DNA of 64,000 bases, from assembly GCA_002369135.1 (NCBI GenBank), contig DFEY01000001.1:242714-306713 (forward strand). Direction: 5' to 3'. The notes under the pieces are model-generated. The model had not been told where the DNA came from. It was given only the letters and a program-made list of their open reading frames with translations, and ran no database searches. Shown here one piece after another: positions 58,057-64,000 of this stretch; positions within the stretch are counted from its first letter, which is position 1, and each line of letters opens with the position of its first letter. Both the position numbers and the translations under genes were made by a program. The stretch comes from Lachnospira sp. UBA3790. Its GTDB lineage: Bacteria > Bacillota > Clostridia > Lachnospirales > Lachnospiraceae.

Positions 58057-58752
58057 ATGAAATTTAGAGTTTTTTTATCATTAATAATTACACTAGCATT
58101 AGTTTCTGGTGTGGGTATTTATGTAAAGGCTGATCCGGATGATAATCCTGGTCAAGTCATTGATAATCCATTTGGGGAGTTGTTTACAAGTTCGCAAGCA
58201 GCTGAAACTACTAGCAGTGGTATTGGAGATATTGTAACTAACCCTTGGGGCGGTGAGTTACATGATGACACGCAGTTACCAACTCTTGAACCTTATACAG
58301 GTCATGAGACTAGAGTGACTACTACACAAGCGCCTACAGATGCAACTACAGTAGCACCTACTCAACAGCCTACGGCAGCACCTACTAAACAACCTACTAC
58401 AGTAGAGACTACAAAACTACCTAACCCTGTTCCGGTAATAAAAGTGCCTGGTAAGACTAAAGTGAAAAAGGCTACTAAGAAAAAATCTGCCAAAAAGATT
58501 TCAATTAAGATTAAAAAGATAAAAGGTGCCAAGGGATACCAAGTAGCAATATATAAGAGCAAGAAGAAAGCTAAGAAGAACAAGAAGGCTCTAGTAAAGA
58601 AATTTACAAAGAAAGTTAAAGCTAAGATTAAGTCAAAGAAACTTAAGAATAAGAAGAAACTCTTCATCAGAGTTAGAGCTTATACACTAGACGGAAACAA
58701 GAAAATTTATGGACCTTGGTCAAAAGTAAAGAAGGCAAAAATAAAAAAATAA
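58057..58752 (+). CDS. Small secreted protein with GQxIDNP motif and basic FnIII-like tail
   Basis: This 231-residue paralogue of the preceding gene has a signal peptide (cut near VKADP, about 25), N-terminal motif GQVIDNPFGELFT with a second partial copy (GIGDIVTNPWGGEL), a Thr/Ala/Pro/Gln linker (about 90-125) and a lysine-rich fibronectin-III-like domain (about 132-231). That domain is nearly the same as the C-terminus of the 53707 protein (KIKKIKGAKGYQVAIYKSKK). It looks like a minimal linker-plus-tail protein. GAAAGG precedes ATG 58057. Confidence 0.78.
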   Translation: MKFRVFLSLIITLALVSGVGIYVKADPDDNPGQVIDNPFGELFTSSQAAETTSSGIGDIVTNPWGGELHDDTQLPTLEPYTGHETRVTTTQAPTDATTVAPTQQPTAAPTKQPTTVETTKLPNPVPVIKVPGKTKVKKATKKKSAKKISIKIKKIKGAKGYQVAIYKSKKKAKKNKKALVKKFTKKVKAKIKSKKLKNKKKLFIRVRAYTLDGNKKIYGPWSKVKKAKIKK

Positions 58753-58778
58753 AAAATAATAAATAATAAATAGTGAGG

Positions 58779-58807
58779 GAAGTAGGGCCTTTGGCTCTAC
58801 TTTCTTT
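58779..58807 (+). terminator. Intrinsic terminator
   Basis: GAAGTAG(G)GCC pairs with GGC(T)CTACTTTC around TTT, followed by TTTG, just before the CotH gene. Confidence 0.7.
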
Positions 58808-58824
58808 GCGTGAAAGAGGTTTTC

Positions 58825-61659
58825 ATGAAAGTTTTAAGAAAAGTAACGAGCGTGATGCTAGTGATTGCACTAGCTGTTACTTGTGCAAACTTAAATCTCA
58901 GACCTAAGAACGTGCAAGCAGCAGAAGTGGATCCAGTCACAAATTTGTCGGTGACTAGTTATTGTGATTGGACAGGTAAATATTTGATTTACTTTACAGC
59001 GCCTACCACGGCAGAGGGCTACAAAGTCTTTGTCGATGACGCAACCCAGCCGGTGGCAACCATCACGGGTTCGGGCGGCTATGTCACAAACGAGCAGCTA
59101 AGCCAAATCACACCTGGTGAACATCAGATGAAAGTGGCAGCATATGTGACAGTGGACGGCGTCGAAGTGCTATCAGAAAAAGTATCCAAAAAATTCAACA
59201 AGTCTGTTCAGACAGGAGTGGCTACAGACATTCCTCAGATTTACATCAAGTCTGGAAATATAACAGGCGACTACCGTGCGGAAAATGATGTAAGCGTGAC
59301 AGTAGTAGATCAAGATGGTGGATCAAAGGGACAAGCCTGCATAGATGATGAAGGTGCACACCCTAATGCAGCATCTTTCAAGACGTATGCTGATATTGTA
59401 GATTCCAAGTCAAATATCAAGATTCGCGGAAATACAACAGCGGGTCAGCCAAAGAAAGCATGGAATATTAAACTCAGCGGAAAGACTAGTATACTAGGTC
59501 TTCCTAAAGGAAAGAAATGGAACTTGCTTGCAAACTCAATGGACAAGTCGCTTATGAGAGATACGCTCTCATACAACTTTGGCTTGGAAAACGGAGTTAA
59601 GTATACATCGCAAAGTCGCTATGTAGATGTTTACCTAAACGGTGAGTTTAAAGGAAACTACCAACTTTGCGAGCCGGTAGAGGCAAAGAGCAATCGTGTA
59701 GAAACAGATGCGTACAATGCGGAGAACAATGACATCCTACTGGAGGTAGGAACAAGGAACGAGCCAGATGTGGATCACTTCACAACAGGGATTCTCCGTC
59801 AGACCTTTGACGTAAACGATCCTGAAAAAGGCGACGACCTATCTGATGATGAAGTAAATGCAAAGATAGATAGAGCAAGAACATTCTTAAATGAGTTTGA
59901 GAATGTTTTGAGGAACAACGGAGATGACTTATATGAGATTTCTCGTTATATAGATATAGATACATTTGTAGATTTTTATATTGCAAACGAGTTGTTTAAA
60001 AATGTAGATTTTAATTTCAGTTCAACTAGATTTTATATAAAGGACAACAAACTTTATGCTGGGCCTATGTGGGATTTGGATTTGTCGAGCGGAAACTGCA
60101 AGAGTTCATATTATACGGATTACTATGTGAATGGCGACAGCGCCAAAGGATTCCGTTGCAGAAATCTAGAGTATTACAAGAGACTATTTAAAAATGCTGA
60201 GTTTGAAGCACTAGTAAAGAAGCGTTACTATGACTTGCAATTCCAGATACAAAACCTATATCGAAACGATTCTACAGCAGTAAATAGTATCAATCATTTG
60301 ATTGAAACATACGGTAATAGTTTTGAGAGAAACTATAGAGATAAGTCGCAGTTTGGCGCGGGCTGGCCTATCAGATACGATGACGGATATAGCTACGCAG
60401 CTGAATCAGGCTGGCAGACATGGATGGACCCAATTAATTTCCTAAGAGATTGGCTCACAAGACGTAACAATTGGATTTGTCAGGAATTTGGAATAGACGA
60501 TATGGCTCAGGCTTACGAGGACAGCAGAGAGTGGAGCGAGAATCCAACTACAGCAGCGCCTACTACAGCTAGACCTACCACAGAAGCGCCTACTACAAAG
60601 GAGCATAAACCTCAGGACTACTATGACAGCCTTGTTGCTACAGATAGAAACATAGCACTTAAGGGAACTGCCTCTCACGTAGGAAAGCACAGAGAAGGAA
60701 AAGCAGAAAACTTGAACGATGGCATCATAAATGTTTGGGACAACTGGGACGCTGTAACAGTGAACGGCAACGAATACAAAGAAGGTTCATTCGACATCGC
60801 CCTAGACAAAGCATACGATGCATCAACTATAGATCAAGTAGTAGTATATTGGAGAACTGCGGATAACAAGTTCCATCCATCTAACTACAAAGTACAGTTT
60901 GGTTACAATGGAGAATTTAGAACAGTGGCAGATGTCACTAGCGCAGATTTCCCAACAGAGGGAACAAACGGCAGCTGGAATGCTGACGGTAGATTTGTAG
61001 TGGACACAGACTTTACAAAAGAGAGATTAGCGCAAGCTGGTGTTGATACAGTTAGAATCTTTGTCGACACACCTAGTGATTATGGATTCCAAGCTCGTGA
61101 GGTTTGCGTATTTGCAGAAAGCCCAGGCAAATACCCACCAGACCCAACGACGGCAGCGCCAACTACTTTGGCGCCAACTACACTAGCTCCAACCACACTA
61201 GCGCCTACTACAGAGCCACCAGTTGATCCAACAGTAGTACCAACAGGCGAAACACCGGTTGAGCCAACAGTAGCACCTACAGATGAGCCAACAAAGGATC
61301 AGACAGTAAATCCTACTGACAAGAAACCTACAGTTAAACCATCAGGTGGAACAAAGTACAGTAACATACCTGGAAGAGCTACTGTTATTAAAGCAAAGAA
61401 GAGTGCTAAGAAGATAAAAGTAACTTTGAAGAAGCTTAACAGAGTGAGCGGATACCAGATAGCAGTATACAAGAGTAAGAAGAATGCAAAGAAAAACAAG
61501 AAAGCGATAGTTAAGAGATATACTATAACACTTAATACTAAGATCAAGAGCAAGAAGTTTGCTAGGATTAAGAAATTGTATGTACGAGCTAGAGCATATG
61601 CTATCATTACTGGAAAGGTATACTTTGGTAGATGGAGTGCTATTAAAAAAGCTAAATAA
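58825..61659 (+). CDS. Secreted CotH-domain protein with F5/8 module and basic FnIII-like tail
   Basis: The 944-residue secreted protein has a signal peptide (cut near VQAAE, about 31), a beta domain, and a CotH kinase-like domain (about 130-580). The CotH signs are IKIRGNTTAGQPKKAWNIKL, NGEFKGNYQLCEPVE, NVDFNFSSTRFYI and AGPMWDLDLSSGN. A Thr/Pro linker leads to an F5/8-type C module (about 610-765) homologous to that of the 53707 protein, a second long Thr/Pro linker, and a lysine-rich fibronectin-III-like domain (about 850-944). CotH proteins are protein kinases in spore coats and also occur in cellulosome-type systems; activity here is unproven. ATG 58825 is preferred over GTG 58810 because of AGAGG at 58815-58819. 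Confidence 0.85.
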   Translation: MKVLRKVTSVMLVIALAVTCANLNLRPKNVQAAEVDPVTNLSVTSYCDWTGKYLIYFTAPTTAEGYKVFVDDATQPVATITGSGGYVTNEQLSQITPGEHQMKVAAYVTVDGVEVLSEKVSKKFNKSVQTGVATDIPQIYIKSGNITGDYRAENDVSVTVVDQDGGSKGQACIDDEGAHPNAASFKTYADIVDSKSNIKIRGNTTAGQPKKAWNIKLSGKTSILGLPKGKKWNLLANSMDKSLMRDTLSYNFGLENGVKYTSQSRYVDVYLNGEFKGNYQLCEPVEAKSNRVETDAYNAENNDILLEVGTRNEPDVDHFTTGILRQTFDVNDPEKGDDLSDDEVNAKIDRARTFLNEFENVLRNNGDDLYEISRYIDIDTFVDFYIANELFKNVDFNFSSTRFYIKDNKLYAGPMWDLDLSSGNCKSSYYTDYYVNGDSAKGFRCRNLEYYKRLFKNAEFEALVKKRYYDLQFQIQNLYRNDSTAVNSINHLIETYGNSFERNYRDKSQFGAGWPIRYDDGYSYAAESGWQTWMDPINFLRDWLTRRNNWICQEFGIDDMAQAYEDSREWSENPTTAAPTTARPTTEAPTTKEHKPQDYYDSLVATDRNIALKGTASHVGKHREGKAENLNDGIINVWDNWDAVTVNGNEYKEGSFDIALDKAYDASTIDQVVVYWRTADNKFHPSNYKVQFGYNGEFRTVADVTSADFPTEGTNGSWNADGRFVVDTDFTKERLAQAGVDTVRIFVDTPSDYGFQAREVCVFAESPGKYPPDPTTAAPTTLAPTTLAPTTLAPTTEPPVDPTVVPTGETPVEPTVAPTDEPTKDQTVNPTDKKPTVKPSGGTKYSNIPGRATVIKAKKSAKKIKVTLKKLNRVSGYQIAVYKSKKNAKKNKKAIVKRYTITLNTKIKSKKFARIKKLYVRARAYAIITGKVYFGRWSAIKKAK

Positions 61660-61670
61660 TAATACAAATT

Positions 61671-61702
61671 AAAAGAATTGCCCTCGGGCAATTCTTTTTT
61701 TG
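61671..61702 (+). terminator. Intrinsic terminator after CotH gene
   Basis: GAATTGCCC (61675-61683) pairs with GGGCAATTC (61686-61694), followed by a run of T bases. Confidence 0.88.
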
Positions 61703-62112
61703 TGTAAAAATAAAAAATTTGGCACTTTATCATATTAAAAAGTCAATTTTAGTGCTTTATCACGTTAAAAAACACATGAAAAATGATAAAAAATTGAAAT
61801 TTGATGAAAATTTAATAAAAATGCCCTAACTATTGAATAAAAATCAATAATATTATACAATTATATTAACAATTATCGGTTTTTGTGCCCTTTTTTAGGG
61901 AGCAGTCTATTTTTGGACCATTCAAATTGTGCTACAAGCACGATAAATAAAGGGAAAATCGAGTTGTTTTCGGAACTATAAACAAGCAATGAAAAACGGA
62001 CAAAATAGGAAAAATTAATAGTATGTGAGGAAGTTCTATCAAAAAAAGAATGGTTGATAGGACTATTAAGGTATTTTGCGGATATTTTTAAGACATGGAG
62101 AGGAGACAAATC
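61703..62112 (+). other. Long AT-rich intergenic leader
   Basis: This stretch of about 410 bases has no credible gene; a 78-codon minus-strand frame looks like chance. It holds the 30-bp-spaced repeats and a small CCCT-TTTT-AGGG hairpin near 61889-61900. It may serve as a long untranslated leader for the gene at 62113. No known riboswitch consensus was recognised. Confidence 0.5.
61721..61771 (+). repeat. Two 21-bp direct repeats spaced 30 bp
   Basis: GGCACTTTATCATATTAAAAA (61721) and AGTGCTTTATCACGTTAAAAA (61751) share the CTTTATCA and TTAAAAA blocks and lie 30 bp apart, near three helical turns. They may be regulator sites for the following gene. Confidence 0.5.
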
Positions 62113-64000
62113 ATGAAAGGGAAACGAACATTTAAACGTATTTTGGCGGTAGTAATGGCAGTAGTATTTACTGTGACCGGAATTACATTTACGCCAAGTG
62201 AGAAAATTGAAGCTTCAACTTCAAAAATTTCTGTCACAAATGTCCCATCAGGTGCTTGGGGTGGAAAGAAGAGTAAATACCGATTAGGAACGACTAGTGA
62301 TACTTCAGCTGATGGTAAATGGTATCTGGAGGTTTCTCAAAATGAATGGGGAAACTGGGCAGGAAGTTATCAGAATGCGGACGGTATTGATGGGTTTACT
62401 TTTTATAATGAAGTTTATAACAATGCCGGCGGAATATTTTTGTGGAGTAGTGATTTAAAAACAGAAAAAGGTCTTTCGGCAGGACATACTTATAATATGT
62501 CAGTCACTATTAATTATACAGGGGTCTCAAACGCTCAGCACAATTATGTACTAACTGAGGGTGGATCTTCTAACTTAAATGTATCTAGAACCGTATCAGC
62601 AGGTACTACATCAGAAACATACACTGGAACTGTAGTACCAACGGCAAATAATGATCTTGTTTTGAGAGTGAGCTATACATCATCGAATTACGCTACGGCT
62701 GAAGTAGGAACTTTTGAGGTAGCAAGTGTTTCTTTTACTGAGGTTACTACTACCACTCCACCAATTACTTCAAATGCACAAGGTTATTATAACGCAAGAA
62801 CAGATGCAGATTGGCATACAATTCCAACAAATGGATTCCAATATTTCTTTAACGCGGCAATGACGGGTTCACTTTATAAAGGTGGAACGGCTATTAATGA
62901 TCCTCTACATATTAGAGTTGGTAGTTACGCTGCGGATGAAGGTGCTTTACAAACAAAAACACCAGTTGTTTCAGTAACAGCAGGTCGCAAATATAAGCTA
63001 ACGTATAATGTTGCAAATACAGGAAGTTTGAACCAAGGTACAAACACTATATTTGCCGCAGTAACTAATGCGAGCAACGACCAAGATATCACAAGCAACT
63101 ATAATGCTAAAGTTGGAGTAAATGCAGGAGACGATGTGGATATAGAATTAGAGTATACCGCGCCTGCGTCAGGACAAGTATATTTTAAACTGACTGTTGG
63201 ATGGGCAAACCTTACAGAATTTGTTCTAACCCCTACAAATGAAGATATTACAGTGGATTGGATTCCAACTGTATCAGAAAATACAAATATTGGTAGCAAT
63301 GGCATTAAACTATATAATAAATGGCCAGGAAATACTGAGTATTTTGATGGCTCATTAACTTCTCTTCAGGATGCAAGATTAAAACATGTAGCAGTACAAC
63401 AGACAAATCCTGATTACTACTACGGAGAAGCAATTAGAATACCAAACAATGTTGCATACGCAAATTGTACAGCAGGTCATAAATACAGAATGACATATAC
63501 ATTCGATGCATCTCAAGCAGGTGGAAAAGCCATCTTATATCAGAACGGATATAACCAAGGTGAAGAAGTAACAATTGCGTCTGGAACAAATACAATATCA
63601 ATAGATTTTATTAGTAATGCGGATAATAATACAAATGCATATAATACAGAATTCCAGTTTGCTAATGCAACACAAGGCATGGAAATAGACAACATGGATT
63701 ATTCATTTGTTGAAATGCCACAGACGCCTAACAATATCTATGGAACAGTAGTTGGTGGTAACAGCTTGAAAGTAACATGGGAACCACCAGCAGATATTTC
63801 TGGTGAAAACTACGATGTATCACTATATAGTGGATCATCAGCTACCGGAACCCCAGTAGCAACAGCAACAGTAACACATGCAAACATATCAGCTGGACAT
63901 ACGTTTACAGGTTTAACACCTAACAGTACATATACAGCAAAAGTTGAGAGTAAGTTAAATGGATTTACAGCAGATGCAATCACAGGAACATACACAATTG
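62113..64000 (+). CDS. Large secreted multi-domain protein, partial at window end
   Basis: The frame from ATG 62113 stays open to the window edge (629 complete codons). It begins with a signal peptide (KRTFKRILAVVMAVVFTVTG, cut near about 30-36). Successive Asn/Thr/Gly-rich beta modules of about 150-190 residues follow, each with a phrase such as GLSAGHTYNMSVTI, VTAGRKYKLTYNV or CTAGHKYRMTYTF, which suggests a repeated CBM-like module (three copies seen). The last ~90 residues visible form a fibronectin-III domain (NSLKVTWEPPADISGENYDV). GGAGAGGAGA precedes the start. The C-terminus, and whether it carries the basic tail seen in the neighbours, is outside the window. Confidence 0.85.
   Translation, partial: MKGKRTFKRILAVVMAVVFTVTGITFTPSEKIEASTSKISVTNVPSGAWGGKKSKYRLGTTSDTSADGKWYLEVSQNEWGNWAGSYQNADGIDGFTFYNEVYNNAGGIFLWSSDLKTEKGLSAGHTYNMSVTINYTGVSNAQHNYVLTEGGSSNLNVSRTVSAGTTSETYTGTVVPTANNDLVLRVSYTSSNYATAEVGTFEVASVSFTEVTTTTPPITSNAQGYYNARTDADWHTIPTNGFQYFFNAAMTGSLYKGGTAINDPLHIRVGSYAADEGALQTKTPVVSVTAGRKYKLTYNVANTGSLNQGTNTIFAAVTNASNDQDITSNYNAKVGVNAGDDVDIELEYTAPASGQVYFKLTVGWANLTEFVLTPTNEDITVDWIPTVSENTNIGSNGIKLYNKWPGNTEYFDGSLTSLQDARLKHVAVQQTNPDYYYGEAIRIPNNVAYANCTAGHKYRMTYTFDASQAGGKAILYQNGYNQGEEVTIASGTNTISIDFISNADNNTNAYNTEFQFANATQGMEIDNMDYSFVEMPQTPNNIYGTVVGGNSLKVTWEPPADISGENYDVSLYSGSSATGTPVATATVTHANISAGHTFTGLTPNSTYTAKVESKLNGFTADAITGTYTI

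Noticed and set aside
61873..62109. A 78-codon minus-strand frame in the long leader
   Set aside because: No RBS, no family resemblance, and a composition expected by chance from AT-rich DNA.

Overview
The window is AT-rich DNA from a Gram-positive anaerobe, most likely a member of the Lachnospiraceae (Clostridia). The grounds are the dnaX-ybaB-recR order, a transketolase split into two adjacent genes, strong AGGAGG-type ribosome binding sites, many intrinsic terminators, Gram-positive secreted proteins (BspA-like repeats, DUF6273, CotH, Thr/Pro linkers) and ABC sugar importers without their own ATPase. No rRNA, tRNA, CRISPR array, insertion sequence or prophage was recognised. The family assignment is inference from gene content.

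Region 1 (1-25.2 kb) is mostly housekeeping: the 3' end of dnaX, ybaB, recR, a large TPR/acidic-linker/ATPase protein, both transketolase halves, murA, metK, a pyridoxamine kinase, phosphoglucomutase, ispE and murI. Three unusual proteins sit among them. The first is a sigma-70-like protein (5938-6567, minus) that keeps the core-polymerase-binding part but has lost the promoter-reading and promoter-melting residues and region 4. The second is a 2-isopropylmalate synthase with an AraC-type DNA-binding domain on its C-terminus (10500-12488). The third is a MocR/PdxR-like regulator joined in frame to a CCA-adding tRNA nucleotidyltransferase (15035-17860), divergent from the pyridoxamine kinase.

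Region 2 (26.4-52.7 kb) looks like a beta-glucan utilisation locus, most likely for beta-1,3-glucan (laminarin type). It holds a surface glycan-binding protein, two solute-binding proteins (one fused to beta-sandwich modules), two permease pairs, an NHL-propeller/TPR/Yip1 membrane protein, a large membrane-anchored DUF5696 protein, two secreted GH16 endo-glucanases, a GH161-like beta-1,3-glucan phosphorylase and a GH94 laminaribiose/cellobiose-type phosphorylase. The proposed flow is outside cleavage by GH16, import by the ABC systems using an ATPase encoded elsewhere, phosphorolysis to glucose 1-phosphate, and conversion to glucose 6-phosphate by the phosphoglucomutase at 20.7 kb. A small ABC exporter, luxS and a sugar O-acetyltransferase are inserted between the two phosphorylase genes.

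Region 3 (52.8-64 kb) starts with a small DUF4160/DUF2442-HTH pair that resembles a toxin-antitoxin module with operator-like repeats. It continues with a run of secreted proteins carrying F5/8-type and CBM-like modules, Thr/Pro linkers, a CotH domain, and a strikingly lysine-rich fibronectin-III-like C-terminus shared by several of them. The last gene (from 62113) runs off the window.
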